This document shows positions 1-11,777 of a stretch of 59,108 nt of DNA, piece after piece. Positions within the stretch are counted from its first letter, which is position 1; each line of letters begins with the position of its first letter. The stretch spans positions 232,844-291,951 of the forward strand of contig NW_019091370.1 in assembly GCF_001949145.1 (NCBI RefSeq). Reading direction: 5' to 3'. Position numbers and translations under genes: made by a program. This DNA comes from Acanthaster planci (lineage: Eukaryota > Echinodermata > Asteroidea > Valvatida > Acanthasteridae). Under the pieces are notes generated by a model. It saw only the letters and a program-made list of their open reading frames with translations. It was not told where the DNA came from and made no database searches.

Positions 1-290
1 CCTAAAGGATGCATTAATCACCACATGCAAGAACTAATAGTTGAATCTTTTTGCATGACGTTTGGTACCTAAAGGATGCATAAATCACTACATGCAAGAA
101 AAGGATGCATAAATCACTACATGCAAGAACTAATAGTTGAAGCTTTTTGCATGACATTTGGTACCCAAAGGATGCATAAATCACTACATGCAAGAACTGA
201 TAGTTGAACCTTTTTACATGGCATTTGGTACCTAAAGGTTGCATAAATCATTACATGCAAGTACTGATAGTTGAACCTTTTTGCACCACA
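1..290. repeat. 67-bp tandem repeat, about 4 copies, cut by window edge
   Basis: The block starting CCTAAAGGATGCAT recurs at 1, 68, 164 (as CCCAAAGG) and 231, a spacing of 67 bp except where the second copy carries an extra internal duplication of about 29 bp (near 101-129). Each unit contains TAAATCACTACATGCAAGAA and CATTTGGTACC. Copies differ by a few percent. It lies in AMFR intron sequence upstream of the first visible exon and probably continues left of the window. Open frames crossing it are artefacts of the repeat. Confidence 0.85.
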
Positions 291-820
291 TTCAATCTAA
301 GACTCATTTCTTCTTTATCTCCAATGTTACATTTTCCAAAATTTTTCCCCCGGAAAAACCTTTGGATTGTGCTGTCAAATGAGGGTACATGTACACACTG
401 TACATGTATACTTGTAGATAGGGAACATACAGCTCTTTTCTGCTTTGTAATGGTCAGGAATGGGAGTCCAGAAAGTGATTGAAGAAACTGTTGCAAAGTG
501 GAAGCTATACATCCGTACACGCACATGTACTCATGTACCTATTCATGTACATGTACATTGTTCAGAGCATATGTCCATGATATGTTCATGTACAGTACAT
601 GTGTACATTGTTTATCATTGTGCCATTCAAGGCGCATGTTGAAAAATGTTTAGAATGTAGAAGAGGGGAGATGGTAGGCAAATGTGGTATTTTACACATT
701 CTTGAATGGGAATTTGTTTCGGTAAACTTTTTAAAATGATTGTAGCATTTGTCATGATACATTTCTCGTAGTAATGATACTGTTTTTTTCCTTCATCTTT
801 TACCGGTTCTTGTCCTCTAG

Positions 821-3800
821 TCTCTAATCAACTTGGCCTTCTGTTTCCTCATACTCTTGGGTCGCCTTCTGCAACACGTTGTGTTTGGACAACTCAGAGC
901 CGGAGAGAGACAAGTAAGTTTTGTTTACCAATGCATCACTGGACAAGGCAATTTTGTTTGTGTATCTGTCTGTTTACTTTAAAATGCAGAAATGAAAAGT
1001 TACAAAGGAAAAAATATTGCCTACAAGAACAGGCACAGATACATGTAACTGTAAATGTTGTGACCTATCACCCCAAACCAGGCTGAAACAGGTAATTATG
1101 AGTATATGAAAAACATTGCCATTCATTGACAATCAGGGTTAAAGCCTCATGTAGATGTACAGCTTTCTTGATGACATGTACATGTATTTTGGACGTGTAG
1201 TATTTGTCATATTTTACAGTGATGACATGTGCATGGATGTATTTTGGATGTGTAGTATTTGTTATATTTTACAGTGATGACACGTACATGGATGTATTTT
1301 GGACATGTAGTATTTGTCATATTTTACAGTGATGACATGTACATGGATGTATTGTATGTATACATGTACCAGTACATGTACAAATACGGTACATGTACAT
1401 GCTGCTGTGGTTACCATCCACAATCTGCATGTTTCCATAAATAGCTTCACGGATACAATTATCATTTTAAATTGCACTTCTGAATTAGTTGTCATTACTA
1501 ATTGTTGCTTCAACATGTACTGCAATATTCATCCCCTATACAGATGCTGTACAGGTATACATGTACATGTACAGGTGCTCTACATGTACATGTTCATTTA
1601 CATGTACAGGTGCTCTACATGTACATGTTCATTTACATGTACAGGTGCTCTACATGTACATGTTCATTTACATGTACAGGTGCTCTACATGTACATGTTC
1701 ATTTACATGTACAGGTGCTCTACATGTACATGTTCATTTACATGTACAGGTGCTCTACATGTTCATTTACATGTACAGGTGCTCTACATGTTCATGTTCA
1801 TTTACAGCATACATGTAGTATTGTATACGTACATGTACTTTATGACCCATGCAGTTTGTATGTGAATTTATTGCTACGGTAGTAGTGATGCATTTCATAC
1901 ATCAAATGCCCACCATATATTCATAATAGTGTATTTTAGTAAATATACATGTACGTGTACGCACTTCATTTCAGATCACAGCATCATTGGCTAATTTCTA
2001 GTCTGTGCATGAATTCAGTGGAAACACACTGAATAATACGGAGTATCAGATGTTGAAAAAAAACAATACTGATGGTATGAAATGCGAACCTCTCAGAGTT
2101 TGATGCTTTTTGTGCTCATTTGCATTGCTAATTTTTTGTTTACTAAGCAACCCAAATCATCCAAAATGAAATACATGTACATGTACCATACTTGGTTTGC
2201 GATGGTTTGGTTTTGTTTTAATTCCATTAGTTTTTCTTCACATTGTTGAATTTATGTAAATTCAGGAAGTTTCCTTGCAAATACCTTTACATGTACATGT
2301 ACGTCATGTTTACATGAACCGTACTTGTTGCATTGTCCGCTTAAAATGTCTAGAACTTGTGTTACATCTAGAACACCTTAAGCCAAAGACATGTACATGT
2401 ATGTCGAGTCAACGTTTGTGACTTGGACTCAGGTTCACATTAGACATGTTAGATCTTCCGAACATCTACATGTAGGACCAATCTTTGGTATCAGTACGAA
2501 TGGGCACTTAACAATTTGGTCATAGCAATTGGTTCATAGACTCAAGGTTGGAGATTTCATTCAACAAGTTCAATTTTTTCACATTTACCTATAGTGCATT
2601 GAAGTACACATCAGCAGTCTACTTGAACATGTACACAAGCTCTTATTACAAATGGTCTTTATTCCCGGTTCTACCCGTACAGCACATGCGCGACAAACTG
2701 TGGAAGTTCATCTTCTATAAGTTCATCATCATCTTTGGCGTGTTGAACGTGCAAACATTGGAAGAGATGGTGATGTGGATGGCTTGGTTTGGCACCCTCG
2801 CTTTCCTGCACACACTTTCCAGTCTCTGTAAAGACCGCTTTGAATATGTGAGTACAATTGTACTTCATGAATTATTGGCCGGTCACATTCATTAATCAGT
2901 GACAAAGGAATGCCTTTGATACGATTGACTTTATGAATTGTGAAGAAGTTGTGATGATTTGCTAAGTTGAGAGCAATAACAACTTAACTTCATACCATGG
3001 ACCTTTTTCAGCGGAAAAAGATGCTGAGTTAATGCTCATGTACTAGCTAAGCCAGAAATCATTTGAAAGCCAATCAGGTACATTAGCCTTTGAGATGACA
3101 TTTAATTCAGTTACTGTAAGTGCCTGCATTTGCTAAGCAAAAGTTTTAATTCACTCAGTGAATGTATCTGTGGCAGCTTCAGCAGACTAGGATCTGATGA
3201 CCCTCTTATGGATGAGCTTCTCAGCTTATTGTTCAGCAGGCATTGCTTAGTACTTCTTCTTTCCTTCTCTTGATTTACACTGAAACTATGAACTACCCAT
3301 ACATGTACATCTGAAGTAGTTCATTGTCATACCCTATCCTTTGAATGTTTATTACTTTAGCTATCCTTTTCCCCATCATCTCTGAGTTGGGCCCATGGTA
3401 AGGTCTTACTTCTATTGGTGGCTATTGTGGGCCTCTGCAAGGGGTTGATACTACTAAGTTGCTACATGGGAGCCATACAAGACTGGAATGTTTTCTTCTT
3501 TACAGTGTCTGAGGTAAATGCTATTTCACTTTGACCCTTCCTCAATGAGATTATGTAAACAGTGTCCTCACCTTTTGTCTGCTGGTACAGACATTTTTGT
3601 CATGGCAAAATGGATTTAACGGAACTGATTATGAAATGAATTTTTGTTAAACTCATTCAGTATTCTTCTTTGTTTAATCAAAGGTCATTCTCCTGGAGTT
3701 AAGGACCATATATGTCCTGATCAGGTAAATTTTTACACATAAATTTGTCACAGTTTCAATGTCATGTTTCCTTCGATTTTAAATCTGCGAACAAAGAACC

Positions 3801-5554
3801 ATATGTACATGTACATGTACTTAGCTGCTTGGTTAGAAGTCCAGTTTTGAAGCAGTGCTTATAACCAGTAATAATTGTCCATGACTAAAAAGTTTGCCTT
3901 GATGAAGGCCTTTATTTACTGATGCATAAATGTAAGTGTATTTGCAGCTGAAATATGTGTTTTACCATCACCACACAGTTCTTTTAACAATATTTGATTG
4001 ACTACAAACATCTATCAAAAGAAACACTGTGCATTAACAGTGAGCGTCCATTATTGTTGCACTGTGCTTCTATTGTTACATGTCGATGTTCATAGTTATT
4101 GTGGCTGTGAATAAAGTGCGAGTGAATGGTGATGAAGTCAGCCTCGTTGTAGTCTTGCAAAGTTGCAGGTTCCACATATATTATTTAGAGTATTTACAGT
4201 ATGAGCGCAGGTGTATATGTGTTACAGAAGGTTCAGTTCATTAGCTGTGAGAACATGTCTTCTCACTGGTAGGTACCTGCAATTGCCATTGGGAATGCAG
4301 TAAAGGTTTTGTGCATCTACCTTACATGTGTATGTTGAAAACACTTTCAGTGCTAGATAATAAAGCAGGTCATGAATACAGAGCGACTGGTGTGCCCTGA
4401 GGCTGTGCAGAGAGAACATTTTATCTGAATGTAATCCCAATAGCACTGGTGAATTTAATGTACAGGCTGATGCCACGTTGGCTACTTAATGTTACTACAC
4501 ACTGGTTGAGTCTTCAAACTGATTATAACTGGTAAACTATCATCCTTGTGCATGAGTAACTCTCATTGTCTTCTTGAACTATTGCTTACAAATTTTTAAC
4601 ATTATTTTTCACAATTTGACAAATTATTGAGAAGACATTAGCCTTGTGTATATGCAATAAACATTCCATGGGTATGGACTGCATAATTGGTTGAACAGCT
4701 AATACATGTATGAAGCTAATACATGTATGTAAAACTCAAATTCATTCAATTTTGTTTGCTCAATTGCATTTAAATTAAATTTGAAATATTACTATTAAAA
4801 ACCAAAGTATGCAGATTGATGTACATGTAGCTGTCATTGCTCTGTCTGCTTCGAGCAGAAGCATGCCCTCATTAGTTGGAAAGAGCCATGCTGGTCGGGA
4901 GTGTTCATTTTGTTGGTAACACCACGACCATGACACATTACTTTCCTAGTCATTTTGAACTAGCAAAGTTCAGTTCCAACCAAAGGAGCCTCTGTTTCTA
5001 AGAAAAGATCACCTTGTCTTTGGCATGCTCGAGGCCAATTCCCACTTGGAATCTGTAAAACCAGACTTGTTCTTTATTGGCAGGTACTGGATCCATTTTT
5101 ATGATCTGCGTCATGAAGGAGTGTGGGAGAGACGAGGAAGTATCATGTACTACTCAGATCTCGTCATTGAGCTCCTTGCACTCAGTGTGGATTTTGTACA
5201 TCACTTCCACATGCTGGTGGGTACCAGGCACAGCTTTCATACAAGTACATAGTATGTAGTCTGAACACCAACTTTATCATTGGATTGGAAGAGATTTGTG
5301 GGTTTTTCGTTTTTTAGTTTGTAAAGATGCGTGCGACTTGCACATGGAACATGAAATCTTAATTATGCAAGCTAAGTGGTTACTTTGCCTTTGTCTAAAG
5401 TTCCATTGACTGATCTTGTTTGATCTTTTGTTATTGCATTCAGCTGTGGGGTAATGTGTTCCTTAGCATGGCTAGTCTGGTGATTTGCATGGAGCTTCGA
5501 TATCTGTATAATGAGATACAACGACGTGTTAAACGTCATCGCAACTATAGACGA
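821..5554 (+). CDS. AMFR: AMFR exons 821-913 to 5444-5554: polytopic membrane domain
   Basis: Six exons encode residues 1-232 of the visible protein. Hydrophobic stretches include FCFLILLGRLLQHVVFG, FIFYKFIIIFGVLNV, VLLLLVAIVGLCKGLILLSC and NVFLSMASLVICMEL, interrupted by charged loops such as RHEGVWERRG. This is the sterol- and lectin-associated membrane region of gp78. The exon at 3684-3724 is only 41 nt and ends inside an Arg codon (AG/G) completed at 5084. The last exon ends with a basic helix (QRRVKRHRNYRR) that leads into the cytosolic RING. Introns hold a 35-bp minisatellite and a dispersed repeat copy. Confidence 0.9.
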
Positions 5555-8500
5555 GTAAGTATTCAAAGACTGTTGTGTAGCAGAGCATTTCAGACCTTTC
5601 CAAGTATTTGGTCAGGACACTTTGTCCCCAGCTCTTAATTTTGATGAAAGTGTTGCGGTTTCCCAGAAGGAAAAGATGCAGATGTGAGCATTAATGAGAA
5701 TTATAAAACAAGGTTCAACCACAAATGACATTTAGTTTATTTTAGTTTTGACACAAGTGAAATTGTTTTTGGTTTGCATATGATATTCCAAAAGAATCAT
5801 TTAAATTCAATGATGTGCCTGGATGCTAAATCAAATTCTGCTCAGGACTTTGTTAGTAGCATATTTTGTGAATGACTTAGATCAAAGACTTATTGCCAGA
5901 CATTGCTGATAAAAACTCATTTAACCTGTCATGATTGTTAGGTTGTGCAAAACATGCAGGCTAACTTCCCCTTAGCCACAGAGGCTGAGTTATTGGAGAA
6001 TAACGATGACTGTGCCATTTGTTGGGAAGAGATGAAATCAGCTCGTAAGCTGCCGTGTAACCATTTCTTCCACAAGTAAGCAAAGTACCATTTCATTCTT
6101 GAATGTACAAAGTGAATATTTTGAAATGTTTACTTTAGAGTTCACCAGTGACCAATATTTATAAAGTAACTGATTGATTGGTTTAAAACCGTTGTATTCT
6201 GAGCATGGTTCAGCCTGTTAGTTGAAAAACCAACAACTTGTAATTTACATTCACTTGAGAATTTTTTGGTTTATCAGGAAGAGCTCCAAGTAGAGTTTAC
6301 TTGTACTTGTAGGTGCATCAGCTGGTAGTAGGTGAAATAAGGTTTCCTCATGGGAGCTTCTTTGTTATGTTTACTCAGCGCCTGTTTGCGATCCTGGCTG
6401 GAGCATGAAACATCCTGTCCAACCTGTCGATATGCCCTCAACATCAGAAACAATGAGGCAGCTCGTCACACCCCTGCACCCCAAGATCCAAGAATGGGTG
6501 CAGGTTTGATGGAAGGAGACACTGTAGAAGGACAAGCTCAACCTGTCAGGCCTAGAAGGGGAAGGGGACACTTCTTCCACTTTGATGGTGAGAATGTCAC
6601 ATTGGCAGATCTCAATTTCACTGATTTTAATATTTGAGAAGCCTAGTGAAACAAGTTCTAAAAATATCTGTCTTCATTGAATGTATACTTTTTGTTGAAG
6701 AAGACAGCTAGTATCTTATTAATATGGATGGCTTTGTCTTGGATGATGCAGGTTCTCGGATTGCTAGCTGGATTCCAAGTTTCTCTGTGGAAGTCTCCCA
6801 TCGACATCTCGTGCAGCGCAGAGACATGATTCATACATCCCAACTCAATAACATGGTTCGTATAGACTAAGTTCTAAAGAAACAGCAGAGAACATGACCG
6901 CTACACTCACACATGGAACTAACAAAAGGTCACTACAAGTAGTTCATACATGTAAGTTGGAAAACCAAATGAACATTTGAAGAGATAAATGACATTGTTC
7001 TCGAAACAAACAGTTTAGTTTCACCATATCAATTCTCAAATCTTTAACACTCCAGATTCTTTGAAATTCCACTTTCACATATTAACCACTTCATGCCGGG
7101 GCATTTTTCAATGTTGATGATGCTGGGCCGGCATGACTATCATTTTTTCCGTTTTCAAAATCCTTCAAAAATGTGTCATTTCATTTAATGGTCGTTTATA
7201 GCTGCACGAAGTAATCTTTAGGCACTACTCTAAGTTGACAGGTGACCTTCATTGACGCCCGAGTATTTCAGCCAGGCCTGCAGCCTTGTAAACAGAGCTC
7301 AGATTGTGCGATGTTGTATAACTGTCTTTTTGTTCACGAACCTGGCTCAGTGCACTGCTGACCTCTTTTCAATAGGGGTCAGATTTGCGTGCAGCGGTGC
7401 TGTGTGGCTCATCGCTGTGATGGTGGAGCGCTTTTGTCCGCGGTGGTAATCTGTTCGCTCTCAATGCCCCAACCCTGGTATATGGTTTCAAAACAAGGCT
7501 GGATTATTACCACTTTTGAGAGTGAAAAAGTCGGTAATGCCCAGCAGCCTGGTCTTTTGTTCAGAGTACGGTCTTTTGTTACAGGGCCCTGTTTCCTTTG
7601 TCCGATTTCGGATACCCTGGTCACGCATATAAACCATACGTCTCCGATTCCGGAGTCCCCAGTAGGAAGTGGTTAAAATATCAAGACAAAGTTGTTATCT
7701 GAAATACTATGTACTTAGGAAGGATTTGACTTGATCAACCTTTGTATGGATGTTTCATAGGCAACTCAAGTACAGCAGATGTTCCCCAACTATCCTGTAC
7801 CTGTCCTGATTGAAGACTTGAGAGTGACACGGTCTATGGAGGTCACAGTAGATAACATCTTGGAGGGTAGATTGGTTGCACCACCTGTAAGCTCAACAGT
7901 ATTTTACCATATTCTCCAATTTGGATTGCCAATTTAAACGTTATTGTGGAGAAAGCTAGTACATATAAATCTATGCTGTGCTATAAATTCTTGAAAAGTT
8001 AAATGTCATGCAGTCCTCATGATCATAGGCTTAAAATTTGAGTTTTTGTAAAGAAATCTGAAAACCATAACGTAATGTTGAGTATTTAAGAATTTTTGGG
8101 TGGGGAGCCTTTCTGTTATAAAATAATTGGAACTATTTATTGATAGGGAAATGAGGTCTAACATGTCAATTTGATCGCATAACATCTGCAGGAGTCCGGA
8201 GGCACAGACAACCCACCAACACCCACCCCCTCTACTGGGCAAACCCCTCCCCCTTCTGCAGACCCCTCACCTAGCAATGACCTAGACACCACACCTGCAA
8301 TGTATGACGTACCTGCAACAACTATAACAGAGAGTGTACGACAACTTGGGCTGACAGCTAGAGGGATGGAAAGGGTTTGGCAGGGGGGTGGGGATTCCAA
8401 TTACCAGCAAAGTAGGGGGATGTTATCTGAAGACAGAGATGCAGGGAGGGAAACAGAATTGGATGCGTCTACCAGGTATCTGCTTAATTTGTTTCGAATT

Positions 8501-9365
8501 TTCATAAAAAAATATTAATCAAATACAAAACAAAAACTCATCTTAATGTTTAATGGCTTGTCAAGAAAACCGGGTGCAATTAGCCCCATTAACATAAGCA
8601 GGATTCGTGTGCAAGTGTACCCTGCTAACAGTGCCAAGCATTGCTAACTGTTTTGCCAATATTGTTTTTCAAGACAAAATGTAAACAGGTAAGAACAAAA
8701 CCCCAGATTAATCACATTCAAAACATCAGACAGGAAATGAAAAACAAATCTGCGTTTCAGCCTGGATGGAATTCAAACCTACGTCAGAAAGATTGTAGGT
8801 AAAGAATGTATGACTGTACCAACCCTTACCTCCTTCCATTCATTTCCTATCAGTGTTGCAGAGGACAACAGACCCTCAGCTTTGGGTGATGGGCCTCAAG
8901 CTTTACCAGCAAGATTCTCCAAATCATCAGCAGAAAGGGAAAATAGTCTCAAACAGAGAAAGGAGCTGCTACTTCAGCAGGCTAGGAAGTATGGAAAGCC
9001 TCATGGATTAATATTGACCCAGTCTTATTTTTGTCTGTGTCCCAGATAAATGATTTTCTGCAAGGTTTCTATTAAAAATGACTGACCAGACTCCCCGTAA
9101 TTATATCATAATATCTATTCTCCTCAGGCGATTCCAAAATCGTCAGGCACATTCCCAGAATGCAACTGCCACCACCACCAGTGCTTCCATGGCAGCAGCC
9201 ACCCAATCATCTCCCGGCTCAGGTACCACATGGTCACAGTCAGCCAACCAGAACCCATCATCTAGGGATAGTTTTGGAGCGCCCTCAAGTGAGGAGGAAG
9301 AGAGAACCAGAAGAAGAGCTGTAGCATATGAGGCAGCAATACGGAGAATGGCACAGCAACAGTAA
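821..9365 (+). CDS. AMFR: AMFR/gp78, ER-membrane RING-H2 E3 ubiquitin ligase (5' end missing)
   Basis: Orthologue of autocrine motility factor receptor (gp78), the polytopic ER ubiquitin ligase that works with UBE2G2 and p97/VCP in ER-associated degradation. Thirteen exons join in frame at GT-AG sites: 821-913, 2683-2847, 3361-3513, 3684-3724, 5084-5216, 5444-5554, 5942-6075, 6379-6587, 6752-6855, 7761-7886, 8192-8475, 8854-8988, 9128-9365. They give 641 residues to the stop. Order of domains: hydrophobic membrane segments, RING-H2, CUE, a low-complexity stretch, a UBE2G2-binding-like helix and a C-terminal VCP-interacting motif, the same order as human gp78 (643 residues). The visible part begins at about human residue 83, so the full protein should be somewhat longer than the human one. 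The start codon and first membrane segment lie before position 1. One donor (GTTCGT at 6856) is non-consensus. Identification is firm; exon ends are by eye. Confidence 0.93.
1546..1806. repeat. 35-bp minisatellite, about 7 copies, rich in ACATGTAC
   Basis: The unit starts CAGGTGCTCTACATGTACAT and recurs at 1572, 1607, 1642, 1677, 1712 and 1747, exactly 35 bp apart, then in shortened copies from 1776. Copies are nearly identical, so the array is young or homogenised. It is inside an AMFR intron. Because 35 is not a multiple of 3, all three frames stay open through it, which explains the overlapping His/Val/Cys-rich open frames here; none is a gene. The unit itself is built from the TACATGTA word that is scattered through the window. 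Confidence 0.9.
4853..5036 (+). repeat. dispersed SINE- or MITE-like repeat, copy 1
   Basis: About 184 bp running from GAGCAGAAGC to GGCATGCTCGAGGCC. A second copy lies in the opposite orientation at 44328-44513. Shared landmarks in order are GAGCAGAAGCA, CCCTCAT, TTCATTTTGTTGGTA, GAACTAGC, CAGTTCCAACCAAA and GAGCCTC. I see no clear terminal inverted repeat, poly-A tail or tRNA-like boxes, so the class is open. It sits in the AMFR intron, ending 47 bp before the exon at 5084. Confidence 0.7.
5942..6587 (+). CDS. AMFR: AMFR exons 5942-6075 and 6379-6587: RING-H2 domain
   Basis: The two exons carry the catalytic RING. Zinc ligands, numbered from the first visible residue, are C256, C259, C271, H273, H276, C279, C290 and C293 (CAIC, LPCNH, FHNAC, SCPTC), a complete C3H2C3 RING-H2 set with gp78 spacing. 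The intron splits Asn277 between H276 and C279. After the RING come RYALNIRNN and a basic linker RPRRGRGHFFHFDG that matches the human segment just after its RING. If the donor at 6588 were not used, translation would stop at 6635-6637, giving a RING protein without CUE or VCP motif. Confidence 0.92.
6752..7886 (+). CDS. AMFR: AMFR exons 6752-6855 and 7761-7886: linker and CUE domain
   Basis: The first exon encodes SRIASWIPSFSVEV, almost identical to the human sequence after the RING. The second encodes the CUE ubiquitin-binding domain: the MFP motif (QQMFPNYP) at its start, then TRSMEVTVDNILEGRL, as in human gp78. In the family this domain binds ubiquitin and promotes chain extension. The 905-bp intron between them contains a TTAA-flanked transposon relic. 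Confidence 0.9.
7082..7676. mobile_element. piggyBac-like MITE with TTAA target duplication
   Basis: A 587-bp segment (7086-7672) is bounded on both sides by TTAA (7082-7085 and 7673-7676). The left end reads CCACTTCATGCCGGGG and the right end, reverse-complemented, CCACTTCCTACTGGGG: 13 of 16 matching, with the terminal CCACTTC identical. TTAA duplication with short inverted ends starting CC is the piggyBac hallmark. The inside is GC-richer than the surrounding intron and has no transposase I can recognise, so it would be a non-autonomous copy. It lies in the AMFR intron between the linker and CUE exons. Confidence 0.7.
8192..9365 (+). CDS. AMFR: AMFR exons 8192-8475, 8854-8988, 9128-9365: disordered tail, UBE2G2-binding-like helix, VCP motif
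   Basis: The first exon is Pro/Ser/Thr-rich and probably disordered. The second begins SVAEDNRPS and encodes RFSKSSAERENSLKQRKELL followed by QQARK, very close to the human G2BR helix (RFSKS, AER-like, QRK, LLQQARKRF) that clamps UBE2G2. It continues into the last exon as RFQNR. The last exon ends EERTRRRAVAYEAAIRRMAQ plus QQ, an arginine-rich VCP-interacting motif as in human gp78 (RRR, AA, RR, QQ). Stop TAA is at 9363-9365. The tail keeps both partners' binding elements, so the recruited E2 and segregase are expected to be the same as in vertebrates. Confidence 0.9.
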
Positions 9366-10899
9366 AAAATATAACAATTATATCATTGCACGTTTATCGA
9401 TACGTCATTTGATTGAGATTGTTGCTTTTACATTTCAACGGAGCTTCTCTTACATTTATCATGGGTTTTGGAATTCTTTCATTTTTTGTTTAATTTAAGC
9501 TTTGTGTTTTGCATGCATTTGAGGTAATGATATATAAGAGGTGAAAAGTACTTCAAAGATTTTTGCAAAAATTGAAACAAGGTAGGCTGATAAGTAAAAA
9601 AAGTACAAATATAACCATGGCAACAGGAGAGCACTAAAACAGATAATTTGATTGTTCTTAATATGAGCAATTACAAGCCACATACAACAGAATTTGAACG
9701 TGCAGCTTGGCCAATAAGAGCGTAGTGTTATGTGCTACATACATTCAGTATCATAGAAACTCAACGCTGTCTTTACATTGTCATTTAAAGAGAGTTTTCA
9801 TATTTCATTTCATGTAAAAACCTGTGTACTATAGCCTCATATAATGCCTAAAAAGTGCTCTATTGTGTATCTCTTGAAGGTGCTACAAATTGGAGAAATG
9901 TTTGTCTATGGCCCAAACTGAGAGCAAATTACCTCAAAAACTAAAAGGATGAAACTTTTTGATATGAATTATGTTGTGCCTTTTGAGAAGGAAAACTACA
10001 TGACGAATGATTTTTGAATTCATATTTTTGTATGCAGTGTGAGTCATACAGTTTCTCTTGAGTTACAGAGTTGAGTTTTTCCCTAGCAACCATGTACATC
10101 CTCAGACCAATTAACGTTAGGAAGCAGAATATGAAATAATTGTTTTCAAAAAATTCGGATTGGATCACGTTTTACTCATCAGAGGATTAAAAAGTTGGAA
10201 AGTACTTGCATAATTACATGGAATGATGAGTCAATTGAAAGAAGTTAGGAAATGTAACTATTTCCATTAATTCCTTGAAATATCCCATTTTTTCTCCAGT
10301 TTCCCCCTACTGTGTGGGGGTAATATTTGACATTTTCAAACGTCCATTTCAGCAAACTTTTACAAGATTAATTTTCGACTTAAAATCCTCATTCAGAATG
10401 CTGGAACATCTACTTTTGTTTTGGATGTAAAATGAAATACTATAGATGTGATCTTTTGTGTGCATATTTTGTTCTTTAATGTCAATTTCTTTTATAAGAG
10501 AAAGGGATTTTCTTAGAGGTATAATGTATCATGTGATAAAAAATAATGAAAATGTTTTGCATTTGATGTAAGAGATACATATGTCTTTGCTACAAAAATA
10601 TGTTTAACTTCTTTTTCTCATGTTCATAATAATTTGGAAATGTCTGTGGCGTAATTTAGGATGTTTCATTTTATCAAAATTTGATGGGTAGACTCACTTT
10701 AATAATATAGTGGCTATAAGGAAAGGGTAGTACATGTACATAGTCCGGTGCATCACAAAACTTATAGATCTTCTATTTTTCCCAGTGCGAATTATTACAC
10801 ACAAACCAACTGGGGCCTTGTTTTGCTCGGTGTTGATATGTCAAAGTGTGATGTAAACTGATTGTCATGTGCAGAAATTGAACAGGGTATTGAGACCTA
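9366..10899 (+). other. AMFR 3' flank, probable 3' UTR, no gene seen
   Basis: AT-rich sequence after the AMFR stop. No open frame here has a recognisable domain or splice context. The AMFR 3' UTR must start here, but I could not place its end: I see no convincing AATAAA within this block, and AATAAA words occur only at about 11796 and 11942, beyond the gap. Confidence 0.5.
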
Positions 10900-11216
10900 T
10901 GAGCCAGGAGAACATCCGTAATGTTGATGGTATCAGCAGGGTTGCCAAGAGGACATCCAGGACATTTATGGCATCAGTGAACAGGCGAAGAGGATACCAA
11001 TGATGCCAATGGCATCAGTAAAGTGGCTGAGAGGACACCCGTGGTGTTGATGGCATCAACAAACTGGCCAAGTGAGAGGACATCAATGGTGTTGATGGCG
11101 TCAACAAACTGGCCAAGTGAGTGGACATCTATGGTGTTGATGGCATCAACAAACTGGCCAAGTGAGAGGACATCTATGGTGTTGATGGCATCAACAAACT
11201 GGCTGAGAGGACACCC
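10900..11216. repeat. 45-bp minisatellite running into assembly gap
   Basis: Near-identical 45-bp units containing TGGTGTTGATGGCATCAACA and AACTGGCCAAGTGAG occupy about 11030-11216, preceded by more diverged units from about 10900. Since 45 is a multiple of 3, one frame reads as 15-residue peptide repeats (MVLMASTNWPSERTS); I regard this as a by-product because it has no flanking exon. The array stops at the N run, which suggests the gap exists because the array could not be assembled. Confidence 0.85.
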
Positions 11217-11777
11217 NNNNNNNNNNNNNNNNNNNNNNNNNNNNNNNNNNNNNNNNNNNNNNNNNNNNNNNNNNNNNNNNNNNNNNNNNNNNNNNNNNNN
11301 NNNNNNNNNNNNNNNNNNNNNNNNNNNNNNNNNNNNNNNNNNNNNNNNNNNNNNNNNNNNNNNNNNNNNNNNNNNNNNNNNNNNNNNNNNNNNNNNNNNN
11401 NNNNNNNNNNNNNNNNNNNNNNNNNNNNNNNNNNNNNNNNNNNNNNNNNNNNNNNNNNNNNNNNNNNNNNNNNNNNNNNNNNNNNNNNNNNNNNNNNNNN
11501 NNNNNNNNNNNNNNNNNNNNNNNNNNNNNNNNNNNNNNNNNNNNNNNNNNNNNNNNNNNNNNNNNNNNNNNNNNNNNNNNNNNNNNNNNNNNNNNNNNNN
11601 NNNNNNNNNNNNNNNNNNNNNNNNNNNNNNNNNNNNNNNNNNNNNNNNNNNNNNNNNNNNNNNNNNNNNNNNNNNNNNNNNNNNNNNNNNNNNNNNNNNN
11701 NNNNNNNNNNNNNNNNNNNNNNNNNNNNNNNNNNNNNNNNNNNNNNNNNNNNNNNNNNNNNNNNNNNNNNNNNNNNN
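11217..11777. other. assembly gap (561 N)
   Basis: An uninterrupted run of N. True length unknown; the left flank is minisatellite, the right flank is ordinary AT-rich DNA with no repeat unit visible. Confidence 0.99.

Noticed and set aside
1546-1806. Regular 35-bp repeats that might be mistaken for a CRISPR array
   Set aside because: There are no unique spacers; units abut directly, and the genome is eukaryotic.
1314-1882. Overlapping open frames of 109-183 codons with Cys/His/Val-rich repeats
   Set aside because: They are products of the 35-bp minisatellite, which leaves all three frames open; no splice context or domain.
6350-6637. Independent 95-codon gene beginning at 6350
   Set aside because: It is the second AMFR RING exon read from intron sequence into the next intron.
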